Source: Alphaproteobacteria bacterium
Lineage (GTDB): Bacteria; Pseudomonadota; Alphaproteobacteria; Micavibrionales; Micavibrionaceae
Length of the DNA: 64,000 nucleotides
Assembly (NCBI GenBank): GCA_030750865.1
Contig: JASMHE010000008.1
Location: forward strand, 496,001 to 560,000
Reading direction: 5' to 3'
The notes beneath the pieces were generated by a model, which saw nothing but the letters and a program-made list of their open reading frames with translations, did not search any database and had not been told where the DNA came from. The position numbers and the translations under genes were made by a program. Below, in pieces: positions 28,766-38,296 of this stretch (positions are counted from its first letter, which is position 1; every line of letters starts with the position of its first letter).

Positions 28766-29392
28766 ATGACTTTTACATTACCTGAACTGCCATACGCATA
28801 TGACGCGCTTGATCCGTATATGTCTGCAGAAACGCTCGAGTTCCACCACGACAAACACCACAATGCCTATGTTGTCAAAGGCAACGAGCTTATTGAAGGT
28901 ACAGGTCTTGAAGATGCATCACTCGAAGATGCGATGGTCAGCTCTTTCAAAGACCCGAACCGTGGCGGTCTGTTTAACCAGTTGGGCCAACATTACAACC
29001 ATATCCACTTCTGGAACTGGATGAAACCAAATGGCGGCGGCGCATCCCTGCCCGGCGCACTGGAAACAAAAATTAAAGAAGATATCGGCAGCTTTGACGA
29101 TTTCCGCGGCCAGTTCCTGACAAAAGGCGCAGGTCAATTCGGCTCAGGCTGGGTATGGCTGGCTCAAGATGGCGCATCAGGAAAGCTGGAAGTTCTCAGC
29201 ACACCAAACGGTGAAAACCCGCTTGTGTACGGTAAAACACCACTGCTTGGTTGCGATGTGTGGGAACACTCCTACTACATTGATTACCGCAATGCCCGCC
29301 CGAAATATCTCGAAGCGTTCTTCGATAATCTCGTCAACTGGGAGTATGTCGGCGAGCTGTTTGAAAAAGGCCCAATCAAGCTGGCCGCTTAA
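28766..29392 (+). CDS. sodB: Superoxide dismutase, Fe/Mn family (probably Fe)
   Basis: Cytoplasmic dismutase converting superoxide to oxygen and peroxide. Metal ligands are visible at H27 (LEFHHDKHHNAYV), H79 (HYNHIHFWNW), D164 and H168 (CDVWEHSYYIDYRN). The 208-residue length is normal. Alphaproteobacterial enzymes of this type are usually iron or cambialistic, and metal choice cannot be proved here. It has an AAAGGAGC ribosome site, its own inverted-repeat upstream region and a strong terminator, so it is likely monocistronic. Confidence 0.94.
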   Translation: MTFTLPELPYAYDALDPYMSAETLEFHHDKHHNAYVVKGNELIEGTGLEDASLEDAMVSSFKDPNRGGLFNQLGQHYNHIHFWNWMKPNGGGASLPGALETKIKEDIGSFDDFRGQFLTKGAGQFGSGWVWLAQDGASGKLEVLSTPNGENPLVYGKTPLLGCDVWEHSYYIDYRNARPKYLEAFFDNLVNWEYVGELFEKGPIKLAA

Positions 29393-29420
29393 TCACAAAA
29401 CAGCCATAAGATACAAATGC

Positions 29421-29454
29421 AAAAAGCCTCTTCATCTCGGAAGAGGCTTTTTTT
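29421..29454 (+). terminator. Rho-independent terminator after sodB
   Basis: AAAAAGCCTCTTC and GAAGAGGCTTTTTTT form a 13-bp stem with a 6-base loop and a T-run. It lies 29 bases past the stop codon and could also serve the opposite strand. Confidence 0.9.
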
Positions 29455-29540
29455 ATAGCGTTGCTCACTTTTTCCTTCGCCGTCGCACACAAAAACGGCA
29501 CGGGCGCGCGGAGAGGGGCTCTCTCCCCGCCCGCCCCCAC

Positions 29541-29918
29541 CTATAGTGGCCAGAGCGCCGCCACAACGCGCCGTCCTTCGGCCAGTAATACATTATACGT
29601 GCGGCACGCCGCACCTGTATCCATCACATCCAGCCCGACATGGCCCTGCTGAAAAATCGTACGATATTCAGGCAACACGAAAAACCCTTGCTGCCCTGCC
29701 CCGATCAGGCAGACATCAATATTTTCAAGCTTGGAAAATAAGCGCGAGAATTCATCTTTTGAAAAATCCGCAGGCATCACAGAGACATCCCACGCTTCGA
29801 CACGATCCGGATAAACCAGAACAGGGCTATCATAGACCTGCCCGCTAACTTTGAACTGCCCTTGTTTATAGGACTGAATAACCTGACGGTCCGATGAAAT
29901 GAGCGGTGTTACATCCAT
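29541..29918 (-). CDS. Mth938-like / NDUFAF3-like protein
   Basis: A 125-residue single-domain protein of the DUF498/Mth938 fold. Family features are SGQVYDSPVLVYPDRVEAWDV near residue 25, the core IDVCLIGAGQQGFFVLPEYRT, and GLDVMDTGAACRTYNVLLAEGR near the C-terminus. The eukaryotic homologue NDUFAF3 is a complex I assembly factor. In Alphaproteobacteria the gene is a usual neighbour of secDF, and here it follows secF by 20 bases. No catalytic residues are known for the family. Confidence 0.85.
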   Translation of the reverse strand: MDVTPLISSDRQVIQSYKQGQFKVSGQVYDSPVLVYPDRVEAWDVSVMPADFSKDEFSRLFSKLENIDVCLIGAGQQGFFVLPEYRTIFQQGHVGLDVMDTGAACRTYNVLLAEGRRVVAALWPL

Positions 29919-29938
29919 AAAAACAAATCAAAGCGCCA

Positions 29939-30904
29939 TTATGAGGACGCTGAAGCCTCTTCCTCTGTTGTGGTGTCGTCACCCTCTTCTGTTGCCGGAC
30001 GGATGCCGAAAAACAGCAAGACCGGCGCCGCAACAAAGACAGATGAATATGTACCGATCACGATACCAAAAATCAGCGCATCGATAAATCCACGGATAAC
30101 ATCACCGCCGAAATACCACAGCGCAATCAACGCCAGCAATGTTGTAAAGGACGTCATTAACGTTCTGGACAACATCTGGTTTGTGGACAGGTTGAACAGC
30201 TCGATCAGCGGTTTTTTCTTATATTTGCGCAAATTCTCACGAATACGGTCAAAGACCACCACCGTATCGTTGATCGAATAGCCTGCAATCATCAAAATGG
30301 CGGCTACGGTCGACAGGTTAAATTCCATTTGCGTCAACGCAAAGAACCCGATGGTCGCAATCGCGTCATGGGCAAGCGCAACAATAGCGGCCAAGCCGAA
30401 CTGCCACTCGAACCGGAACGAAATATAAACCAGAATACCGATCAAGGAATAAAGCACCGCAAGTGCACCCGCTTTTTTCAGCTCCTCGCCAACCTGCGGT
30501 CCGACATATTCAACGCGGCGGTAATCAACCGCGCCATCTTCGGCAAATAATGTATCAAGCGATTCTTTGACACGCTCAATCGCCGCTTGCTGGGCGTCGT
30601 TATCTCCTGCCTGTTGTGGCAAACGGATCAGAATGTCATCCGGCTCACCAAAGGTTTGGATCGACATCGCGCCAAGACCAAGTTCATCAAGAACGGCACG
30701 CATATTCGATAGCACAGGCGCGTCCGTTGGTGTTTTGATTTCAATCACCGTACCACCCGTAAAATCGATCCCGAAATTCAGTCCTTTTTCAACGGTCAGC
30801 CCGATCGAGCCAATCACCAGTAGCGCCGATAACACGAATGCTACATAACGCAACCGCAGGAAATCGAATGAAAAATCGTCTGGTATAAATTGTATGCCAC
30901 GCAT
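29939..30904 (-). CDS. secF: Protein translocase subunit SecF
   Basis: Inner-membrane partner of SecD that uses the proton gradient to help complete Sec translocation. It has one N-terminal helix, a periplasmic P4-like domain (about residues 40-140) and five further helices. KGLNFGIDFTGGTVIEI near residue 45 is the family signature. GYSINDTVVVFDRIREN in the membrane domain contains conserved charged residues. The 321-residue length is normal for the unfused form. It lies 29 bases after secD. Confidence 0.96.
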   Translation of the reverse strand: MRGIQFIPDDFSFDFLRLRYVAFVLSALLVIGSIGLTVEKGLNFGIDFTGGTVIEIKTPTDAPVLSNMRAVLDELGLGAMSIQTFGEPDDILIRLPQQAGDNDAQQAAIERVKESLDTLFAEDGAVDYRRVEYVGPQVGEELKKAGALAVLYSLIGILVYISFRFEWQFGLAAIVALAHDAIATIGFFALTQMEFNLSTVAAILMIAGYSINDTVVVFDRIRENLRKYKKKPLIELFNLSTNQMLSRTLMTSFTTLLALIALWYFGGDVIRGFIDALIFGIVIGTYSSVFVAAPVLLFFGIRPATEEGDDTTTEEEASASS

Positions 30905-30933
30905 TTTGTATCTTCCTTTTCTATTCCTATCTC

Positions 30934-32487
30934 TTAAATCGGCAATGTATCGGGTTTACGTTTACGCATCCAATAGACAACGATCAGACGCGTCACCATA
31001 ATGGCCGAGAAGAAGGATGTGATAATCCCGAGCCCCAGCGTCACCGCAAAGCCCTTAATTGGCCCCGTTCCGAACGAGAACAGGATCAACGCCGCAATCA
31101 ATGTCGTCATGTTGGAATCGACAATAGTTGACATGGCCTGACTGTAACCTGAGTCAATCGCGGACAATACACTGCGCCCCCGCTTAATCTCTTCACGGAT
31201 ACGCTCGAAAATAAGAACGTTCGCATCAACGGCCATACCGAGAGTCAGCACAATACCGGCAATCCCCGGCAAGGTCAGTGTCGCCTGTAAACTTGAAAGC
31301 AATGCAAACAGCAAGGCCACGTTCACAACCAAAGCAACGTTTGCGAAAATACCGAACAGGCCGTACGCGATAATCATGAAGACCAGAATAAAGCACAAAC
31401 CAAACAAGCTCGCGATTTTACCGGCCTCGACCGAGTCCGCACCCAATGACGGTCCGACAGTCCGTTCTTCCAGAATTTTAAGCGGCGCAGGCAATGCACC
31501 GGCGCGCAGCAAAATCGCAAGGTCGTTGGTTTCCTGCACGGTAAAGCTGCCTGAAATCACGGCAGAGCCGCCACAAATCGGTTCATTGATATTTGGCGCA
31601 CTCACAATCTCGCCATCCAGAACAATCGCAAATGGCCGCTGTGTATTCTGCTTGGTCACTTCACAAAAACGCTTTGCGCCGATTCCGTTCAAACGGAAAC
31701 TCACAACCGGCATCCCTTGCTGGAATGATGGCTGCGCATTCACCAGCATATCACCCGTCAGCATCGCCCGGCGCTGCACAGGCAAGCGGCGCGCCGGATC
31801 ATCAGCCATCGGCAATTCTTTGGCACTCGCCCCTGTACGGCCGCTCACATCGACCAGATGGAATGTCAGCTTTGCTGTTTTACCCAAGATATCCTTGACC
31901 CGTGATGGATCGTCCAAACCGGGCAACTGCACGATAATACGTGTATCCCCCTGCCGCTGGATCGCAGGTTCCCGCGTGCCTGTTTCATCAACACGGCGAC
32001 GGACGATTTCAATCGATTGTGAAATCGTCTGGTCCGTAATTTCTCTTAACCCGACCTCGGAAAAACCGGCTTCGATAATCCGGTCATCTTCACTGATAGA
32101 AATCTCAAGGGATTGATCAACGCCATGCACCAGCTTTCGCGCAAGATCAACATCATCGGGATCGCGCAGTGTTAAACGCATACCGCTTGGTAACGCCACA
32201 ATGCGTGTATAACCAATTCTGTTTTCGCGTAATTCCGGACGCAAAGATTGAACCAGCCCCTCGGACCGTTCACGAATGACATTATCAACATCGACTTCCA
32301 GCAATAAGTGCGAACCGCCTTGCAAGTCCAGCCCCAGATTGACTGTTTTATGCGGCACCCACCCCGGCAAATGTTCAGCCGCCCAAAGACGTGCATCTTC
32401 GTTAATCAAGTTCGGCGCGCTATATAAGACACCGAACAGACACACGAGAAGCGTCAACACCATTTTCCATCTGGGTATATGTATCAT
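30934..32487 (-). CDS. secD: Protein translocase subunit SecD
   Basis: Partner of SecF with a large periplasmic domain. The N-terminal helix (LTLLVCLFGVLYSAPN) is followed by VNLGLDLQGGSHLLLEVD near residue 45. The periplasmic region runs to about 330, and the C-terminal six-helix part contains GMAVDANVLIFERIREE, with charged residues needed for proton coupling. The 517-residue length suits alphaproteobacterial SecD. In some Alphaproteobacteria secD and secF are fused; here they are separate genes. Confidence 0.96.
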   Translation of the reverse strand: MIHIPRWKMVLTLLVCLFGVLYSAPNLINEDARLWAAEHLPGWVPHKTVNLGLDLQGGSHLLLEVDVDNVIRERSEGLVQSLRPELRENRIGYTRIVALPSGMRLTLRDPDDVDLARKLVHGVDQSLEISISEDDRIIEAGFSEVGLREITDQTISQSIEIVRRRVDETGTREPAIQRQGDTRIIVQLPGLDDPSRVKDILGKTAKLTFHLVDVSGRTGASAKELPMADDPARRLPVQRRAMLTGDMLVNAQPSFQQGMPVVSFRLNGIGAKRFCEVTKQNTQRPFAIVLDGEIVSAPNINEPICGGSAVISGSFTVQETNDLAILLRAGALPAPLKILEERTVGPSLGADSVEAGKIASLFGLCFILVFMIIAYGLFGIFANVALVVNVALLFALLSSLQATLTLPGIAGIVLTLGMAVDANVLIFERIREEIKRGRSVLSAIDSGYSQAMSTIVDSNMTTLIAALILFSFGTGPIKGFAVTLGLGIITSFFSAIMVTRLIVVYWMRKRKPDTLPI

Positions 32488-32543
32488 ATTGTCACTCTTT
32501 CCAGCGTTTTCGTCATCCCGTGAAACAGGATATACGCAAAATC

Positions 32544-32870
32544 TTAGTTACGAATATTTTGAATTGTCGAACGCAGAACCGTCAACTTCACATTGCCGCC
32601 CATATCAAGCACGACTTCATCACTGTCTTTTGTGATTTTGTGAACATGACCGATCAGGCCACCTGCCGTCAGGACTTTATCGCCCTTTTTCATCGCATCG
32701 ACCATTTCTTTATGCTTGCGCAATCTTTTCTGCTGCGGCTTGATCAAAAGCACGTAAAACAGCAGAACCATAATAACGATCAGCAACATATTCAGCGCGA
32801 AGGCTTCCCATGCACTCGGGGCTTCGGCAGCGGCTGTTCCTGCGGCGGCATAAGCAGCGGATATAAACAT
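32544..32870 (-). CDS. yajC: Preprotein translocase subunit YajC
   Basis: A 108-residue single-span membrane protein of the SecDF-YajC holotranslocon. The hydrophobic helix is about residues 23-46 (LNMLLIVIMVLLFYVLLIKPQ), then PQQKRLRKHKEMVDAMKKGD and VLTAGGLIGHVHKI, the family signature. Its alanine-rich N-terminus (AAYAAAGTAAAEAP) is longer than in E. coli. It lies 56 bases upstream of secD on the same strand. Confidence 0.94.
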   Translation of the reverse strand: MFISAAYAAAGTAAAEAPSAWEAFALNMLLIVIMVLLFYVLLIKPQQKRLRKHKEMVDAMKKGDKVLTAGGLIGHVHKITKDSDEVVLDMGGNVKLTVLRSTIQNIRN

Positions 32871-33033
32871 CTTTGACTCCTGTTATTGTCCAATAATAAT
32901 TATGAGTCATTGGTATAACAAGGGGATATGACCCTGTACAGAGGCAAGCACAAGAAGCTTCAACTCATGCACAGCTAACTCGGGCACAGCTAAATCGGTT
33001 GCAAAACATCCGGCGGGAAAAGCGCGCCTTCCG

Positions 33034-34668
33034 TTAAATCGTCATATCCATATAACGTTCAAAGCGACGTTTATTGATTTTGAAATTCAGCCAGTTCCGC
33101 ACCCCCAGCATAAAAAACAGAATGCCGAAACACATCACAAAGAATGGCTCAAGATTGTTGAAAATACCGCGATCTATTTTTGCGCGGGCGGGATTGCCGG
33201 GATCATACATCACACGGACAGTATCACCGACTCTGTAAGTCGGCCTATTTGTACCCCGTTTGCTGTCGTGCCGCATCGTTTTCCCGTCCAGTGTTTTAAA
33301 GGTGACAACAGGAGAATACATCAAGGTACGCACGGAAGACGAAGACGTATGGCTGTACCATGTGTTTAAATCGCTAATACGGCCTTCGACCGATACGGCC
33401 CGCATTTGAAAATCGTCATAGCGTTCAGCCCACACATAACCGCCACCCATCATACCAATCCCCAGCACAAGGGTAATGCAAACACCCAGCATAGCATGCC
33501 CCATATGCGCAACGTAACGGCTTGCAAACTCCTGCTTATTCAACAGGACTTGCCGTTTTTTCTTACGCTCACGTTTCACGCGGCGACGTTCAAGCACATC
33601 TGCCGCATCATATTGCGCATCATAGTTTTTCTTCGCTTTCATCAGTTTGAGCACAATGAAACACGCAAAACCGAGCGTCAGAAGCAGTGAAAAAACATTC
33701 AAATCATAAGACATCACACCGAGCGCCGTACACACCAGCCCCGGTATCAGAAAAAACAGACTGATAATCAGCCACGGCAACGAAAAACGGGACCCGCGTT
33801 CAGGGTCATTCCGATCAACACGCAATGAAACATCGGTCCCCGGAATACGGCCAACCACGCTGCTGGAGCTGCTTGGTGCAATAACATCATAGCTTTTACC
33901 GCCATCTTCATAACGATAAATATTCGTGTACATTTCACCGGTATAGCTTTCTTTTGTCTTCCCCATATCCAGAGCAAGCTGTTTTTTCTTGCGACGGTCC
34001 GGCAAGCTGATAATCCCCAAGAACGCCGCCCCTGCACTAACCCCGAACGCGACGAAGATAAGCGGCACGATCATATTGTGCCAAAAACCGCCAAGATTGA
34101 TGCGCGCTGGCTTTTCAGGATCATAGACAATGTCGTATGTTTGCCCGACAATGAACTTACTGCGGCTGGAAGAGACATTATCAGCCACTTCGTGCGTCCG
34201 GCCATAGGCATCTTTGAAACGCACCACGGGGAAATAACTCGGGCCGCTATCCGATGATGTACTGACATTATAGCGCACGATTGTACCGCTGGTGTGAACG
34301 CCATTGGCTTCCACAGATGTGTAATCATACGCGAAATACAATCCGGCCAGTGCAAAGATGGCCGGAAATAAAATAATGAACTTACTTTTCTTTTCGACTT
34401 TTTCCTTGCGTGATTTGATCTCCAGCGCCTCTTTCTTCCCAAACGCGCTGTCCGCATCCCCTTTCCAGTCTTCCCGTACCTCTTCTGCGGCCTGCGCTTT
34501 ACTTTTCACCGCGACCGCATGGATTTTCCCCGCAACCTTGCGCCCAATCGCGCGCCAATAAATCAAATTAACAAAGAAAATACTTCCGACCAGACTAAAG
34601 ACGACGCCAATCAGAATAAGCGTTGTGCTGTGCCACGCATACATGGCCTGCGACAAAACATCAAACAT
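33034..34668 (-). CDS. Multi-pass membrane protein with repeated DUF3592 domains
   Basis: A 544-residue membrane protein of unknown function. DUF3592-type units are visible near residues 125-205 (YFPVVRFKDAYGRTHEV, YDIVYDPEKPARINLG) and near 430-515 (YSPVVTFKTLDGKTMRH, VRVMYDPGNPARAKID). A degenerate middle copy lies near 245-300 (YRYEDGGKSYDV, VSLRVDRNDPERG). Hydrophobic helix pairs separate the units, and a lysine/arginine-rich stretch near residue 365 is probably cytoplasmic. It is inserted between yajC and the LysM/M23 gene. Confidence 0.7.
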   Translation of the reverse strand: MFDVLSQAMYAWHSTTLILIGVVFSLVGSIFFVNLIYWRAIGRKVAGKIHAVAVKSKAQAAEEVREDWKGDADSAFGKKEALEIKSRKEKVEKKSKFIILFPAIFALAGLYFAYDYTSVEANGVHTSGTIVRYNVSTSSDSGPSYFPVVRFKDAYGRTHEVADNVSSSRSKFIVGQTYDIVYDPEKPARINLGGFWHNMIVPLIFVAFGVSAGAAFLGIISLPDRRKKKQLALDMGKTKESYTGEMYTNIYRYEDGGKSYDVIAPSSSSSVVGRIPGTDVSLRVDRNDPERGSRFSLPWLIISLFFLIPGLVCTALGVMSYDLNVFSLLLTLGFACFIVLKLMKAKKNYDAQYDAADVLERRRVKRERKKKRQVLLNKQEFASRYVAHMGHAMLGVCITLVLGIGMMGGGYVWAERYDDFQMRAVSVEGRISDLNTWYSHTSSSSVRTLMYSPVVTFKTLDGKTMRHDSKRGTNRPTYRVGDTVRVMYDPGNPARAKIDRGIFNNLEPFFVMCFGILFFMLGVRNWLNFKINKRRFERYMDMTI

Positions 34669-34724
34669 GTCATCTCCTTTTACAGCCGTGCTTTATACGT
34701 GTCTCTTCCCTATCGGTGAACGGC

Positions 34725-35672
34725 TTATTTCCCCAGATATTTGACAGGGTTCAAGGCTGATGTCCCCCGCCGGACTTCGAAATGAAGTTGCGGCGCATCC
34801 ACATTACCTGTGGATCCAACCGCGCCAATATGTTGGCCACGCTTCACCACATCGCCTTTGGATACAGACATCTTGTCCAGATGGGCATAGGCTGTCATCC
34901 AGCGATCTTCATGTTTCACCAGAACCAGATTGCCATAGCCTTGCAACTGATTATCCGCATAAACAACAACGCCATTTTCCGCCGCCCCGACAGATGTACC
35001 GCGCGGCGCAGAAATATTAATCCCTTCATTATGCAGTCCGCCCTCTTTCGGACCAAATGATGATACAACTCTACCATCCTGCACCGGCCAGCCGAATTTC
35101 CCGCCGGACCGTTTGGGCACGCGGGCATTGATCTTACGCTGTACGGCTTTCGGTGTCGGCTTTGCACCCGGTCTGCGCACGGACAATGGCTCATCACTAC
35201 TATCGGTCGTGCGATAGACATCCCCCGACGGACGTCGTGACGGCAAACGTAATACCTCGCCTTTATGAATGGTATATGGCGCAGACATGTTATTCAGGCG
35301 GCTAAGCTCTGTCATACTGACATTAAAGGTTCGTGAGATACGGTATAAATTATCATCCGCGCGCACCGTATAGGTATTGGGCGGTGGTAACGTCAAACGC
35401 TGCGTGACATCCAGCACATAAGGGGCGCGCAACTTGTTCACATAGATGATATCCTGCATCGACAGCTTATACCGGTTCGCAATACTCCAGAGTGTATCAC
35501 CACTTTCAACCGTATGAACGCCGGCACTGTCCGCCCCGCCATCAACACCGTAATGCACATAAGGGGCCGGTGTATCGCTTGTCCCGCAGGATACAAGCAT
35601 CACCGCCGTCAGCGCTGTGACCAGCGCTTTATCAATCCTATATTTCCGGATAGAGAACATCATCATCAGCAT
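34725..35672 (-). CDS. LysM/M23 (LytM) family lipoprotein, probably non-catalytic
   Basis: A 315-residue outer-envelope lipoprotein of NlpD/EnvC type. The lipobox LVSC puts the lipidated cysteine at residue 29. LysM domains lie about 52-95 (HTVESGDTLWSIANRY) and 100-143 (YTVRADDNLYRISRTF). The M23 domain follows about 200-312. Zinc-site motifs are altered: HNEGIN instead of HxxGxD, and QLHFEVR instead of HLHFE. An amidase-activator role is therefore more likely than peptidase activity. The gene overlaps the pcm 3' end; the exact ATG (35672 or 35660) is unclear. Confidence 0.82.
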   Translation of the reverse strand: MLMMMFSIRKYRIDKALVTALTAVMLVSCGTSDTPAPYVHYGVDGGADSAGVHTVESGDTLWSIANRYKLSMQDIIYVNKLRAPYVLDVTQRLTLPPPNTYTVRADDNLYRISRTFNVSMTELSRLNNMSAPYTIHKGEVLRLPSRRPSGDVYRTTDSSDEPLSVRRPGAKPTPKAVQRKINARVPKRSGGKFGWPVQDGRVVSSFGPKEGGLHNEGINISAPRGTSVGAAENGVVVYADNQLQGYGNLVLVKHEDRWMTAYAHLDKMSVSKGDVVKRGQHIGAVGSTGNVDAPQLHFEVRRGTSALNPVKYLGK

Positions 35673-36333
35673 TTTCACTGGCAGGTGCCAGGTTTGGTAG
35701 AAGTGGAACAAAGCGCACAGGCATCAAGTCCTTCACCGAGAACGTATCATCGCCTTCTTTTTTATAGCGCTTCAAAATCTGTTTATCTCCATCCGTGACC
35801 GGCACAATCATAATGCCGCCAATCCGCATCTGGTCAAACAGCTCTTGCGGCGGTTTATCGAATGCCGCCGCCGTACAGATAATTTTATCAAATGGCGCTT
35901 GGTTGGCCCAGCCTTTCATCCCGTCACCGGCGATGGCCGTAATATTGCGCAACTTCAGGTGATCAAAAACCTTTTCCGCATGGATCAACAACGGTTTGTG
36001 ACGTTCGATGGAATACACACGGCGACATAAATGCGCCAGAATAGACGCCTGATAGCCTGACCCTGTGCCGATTTCCAGAATTTTGTCATTATAGGTCAAT
36101 TCCAGCGCCATCGTCATTTTCGCAACCACAAGCGGCTGACTGATTGTCTGGCCGCGCCCGATCGGCAGGGCAATATCCTCGTAAGCCTGATCCTGCATCG
36201 CAAGCGGCACGAACACTTCGCGCGGCACACGTTCCATTGCGGCAAGCACGGCCGTATCCGCCACACCTTGCGAACGCAAATGCATAATAAGACGAATCTT
36301 TCGTGTATCCTGAGCCTTTAGGGTCTGGAGCAT
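35638..36333 (-). CDS. pcm: Protein-L-isoaspartate O-methyltransferase
   Basis: SAM-dependent repair enzyme methylating isoaspartyl residues in aged proteins. PLAMQDQAYEDIALPIGRGQTISQP near residue 45 is diagnostic. The SAM motif is LEIGTGSGYQASILAHL near 87, and IICTAAAFDKPP is the post-motif. The 231-residue length is normal. In many Alphaproteobacteria surE separates pcm from serS; here a GGCT-like gene does. The C-terminal ~25 acidic residues overlap the start of the LysM/M23 gene. Confidence 0.94.
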   Translation of the reverse strand: MLQTLKAQDTRKIRLIMHLRSQGVADTAVLAAMERVPREVFVPLAMQDQAYEDIALPIGRGQTISQPLVVAKMTMALELTYNDKILEIGTGSGYQASILAHLCRRVYSIERHKPLLIHAEKVFDHLKLRNITAIAGDGMKGWANQAPFDKIICTAAAFDKPPQELFDQMRIGGIMIVPVTDGDKQILKRYKKEGDDTFSVKDLMPVRFVPLLPNLAPASENADDDVLYPEI

Positions 36334-36397
36334 TTTATTTCCATTTTGATATCAACATGACTACGCCGCAGAACGCTGCGTAATGAAAGCTTATTGT

Positions 36398-36856
36398 CTA
36401 ATCATCTCGTATTGCGCGCAGAAAATCAATATAAGATTGCGATAAACCGCAATCCTGTGCGCCACCAATAATTGTATCCAGATAGACACGAGATGGCAAA
36501 AACTGTTCCTCGCCGCTGCATGTCGGGATATAGGTTTGCGCCTCTATCGGTGCATCATCGCGCGTATAAACCGTAATCATATGACGGCGATATTTATCTT
36601 CATGCACGGCCTCCCACCAATCAAGGCGCGTAAAATCATCATCTGTCATACGGAATAAAAAGCCTTCGACAAGACTGCCTTGCGCCTGAATGATGCCGGC
36701 TGCGCCGCTTCCTTCCCAGCGTTTTTCAACCCAGAACGGAAAATTCAGCTTATACCCGCGTAACACAGCGAACTGATCCGGCGTTGATGCCGGACAACGG
36801 CTTTTCATTTGCGCATGGGACAAATTACTTCCATATGCAAAATACAAATCAGACAT
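36398..36856 (-). CDS. Gamma-glutamylcyclotransferase-like protein
   Basis: A 152-residue GGCT-fold protein. FAYGSNLSHAQMKSR at residues 6-20 is the substrate-loop signature. The likely catalytic glutamate is E82 in LDWWEAVHEDKYRR. Family members cyclise gamma-glutamyl amines or amino acids to 5-oxoproline; the substrate here is unknown. It occupies the usual surE position between serS and pcm, three bases after serS. A link to amine or glutathione turnover would be inference. Confidence 0.83.
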   Translation of the reverse strand: MSDLYFAYGSNLSHAQMKSRCPASTPDQFAVLRGYKLNFPFWVEKRWEGSGAAGIIQAQGSLVEGFLFRMTDDDFTRLDWWEAVHEDKYRRHMITVYTRDDAPIEAQTYIPTCSGEEQFLPSRVYLDTIIGGAQDCGLSQSYIDFLRAIRDD

Positions 36857-36859
36857 GCT

Positions 36860-38146
36860 TTATGATTGAACTTCCCGCGCCTCGATTTTTTCAAGACCGC
36901 CCATATACGGTTTCAAGACATCCGGTACGACAACGCAGTTTTCAGCCGGATCATAATAATTTTCAAGCACGGCGATCAATGCGCGCCCCACGGCCAGACC
37001 GGACCCGTTCAATGTGTGTACGAACTGTGTCTGCTTTTCCCCTTTATCACGGAAACGGGCCTTCATGCGGCGCGCCTGAAAATCAAGACAGTTCGAACAG
37101 CTTGAAATTTCACGGTAACGCTGCTGTCCTGGAAGCCAGACCTCAATGTCATAGGTCTTTGTAGCACCAAAACCGGTATCACCACTACACAGAATAACCG
37201 TCCGGTACGGCAATTTCAGTTTCTGCAAAATGCTTTCAGCCGCTTCGGTCATGCGTTCATGTTCTTCGACGGACTTTTCCGGTGTCGTAACACTGACCAG
37301 TTCCACCTTATAGAACTGGTGCTGCCGGATCATGCCGCGCGTATCCTTGCCTGCGGCCCCTGCTTCGGATCGGAAGCACGGCGTCCACGCCGTAAAGCGC
37401 AATGGCAGTTCCTCTGTATCAATAATTTTATCGGCAACCATATTTGTCAGCGATACTTCCGCCGTCGGGATCATCCAGTGCCCTGTTGTTGCCTTGAATA
37501 GATCCTCGGAAAATTTCGGGAGTTGTCCTGTCCCGTAAAGCGCATTATCACGCACCAGCAATGGTGGTGACACCTCCAGATACCCATATTCGGTTGTGTG
37601 TGTATCCAGCATGAACATCGCCAGCGCTTTTTCCAGCCGTGCAATAGCGCCCGTCAGCATCACAAAACGTGAACCGGACATCTGCACCGCTGTTTCGAAA
37701 TCAATCATCCCCAACTTTTCGCCGATCTCTTCGTGATCCGGCGCATCATCCTGCGCTGCAACGTCACCGAGGGTGCGTATTTCAACATTTTCGTCTTCGT
37801 CAGCCCCGTCAGGCACATCATCAGACAAAAGGTTCGGCAAGCCGGATAAATGCATATTCAGTGATTCAGCCAGTGTCGCTTCGCGCTCTTCCAATTCGCC
37901 CATCTGACCTTTGATTGCCGCAACTTCATCCATAATGGCATCCGCATCACCGCCAGCGCGTTTGATCTCGCCGATTTTTTTCGACTTTGCGTTCCGTTCG
38001 GCCTGCAAGTCCTGTAATGCTGTTTGCACCGAACGGCGCTCTTCGTCCAGACGCAGAATTTCGGGCGTTTGCGGTTCAAGCCCGCGACGCTTCCACGCCG
38101 TATCGAATTTTACCGGATTTTCACGAATAGCAGCCAGATCAAACAT
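36860..38146 (-). CDS. serS: Serine--tRNA ligase
   Basis: Class II synthetase charging tRNA-Ser (and tRNA-Sec where present). The N-terminal tRNA-binding coiled coil covers about residues 30-110. Motif 2 lies in [24 protein letters not shown] near residue 250. Motif 3 is [18 protein letters not shown] near residue 380. The 428-residue length is normal. A strong AAGGATG ribosome site precedes the ATG. It is the first gene of the minus-strand serS-GGCT-pcm-LysM run. Confidence 0.97.
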   Translation of the reverse strand: MFDLAAIRENPVKFDTAWKRRGLEPQTPEILRLDEERRSVQTALQDLQAERNAKSKKIGEIKRAGGDADAIMDEVAAIKGQMGELEEREATLAESLNMHLSGLPNLLSDDVPDGADEDENVEIRTLGDVAAQDDAPDHEEIGEKLGMIDFETAVQMSGSRFVMLTGAIARLEKALAMFMLDTHTTEYGYLEVSPPLLVRDNALYGTGQLPKFSEDLFKATTGHWMIPTAEVSLTNMVADKIIDTEELPLRFTAWTPCFRSEAGAAGKDTRGMIRQHQFYKVELVSVTTPEKSVEEHERMTEAAESILQKLKLPYRTVILCSGDTGFGATKTYDIEVWLPGQQRYREISSCSNCLDFQARRMKARFRDKGEKQTQFVHTLNGSGLAVGRALIAVLENYYDPAENCVVVPDVLKPYMGGLEKIEAREVQS

Positions 38147-38296
38147 AATTCATCCTTGTCATTTATAAGAAGCAGATTGTATTCTCATTCCCTGACGGCT
38201 TGCTTTGCCATATCCATGCCATATATTGGTCATGTATTTTGCAATTCAAACCGTGCGAATAAATATCAGGTATAAAGCGCTCATAGAAAGAGGTCA

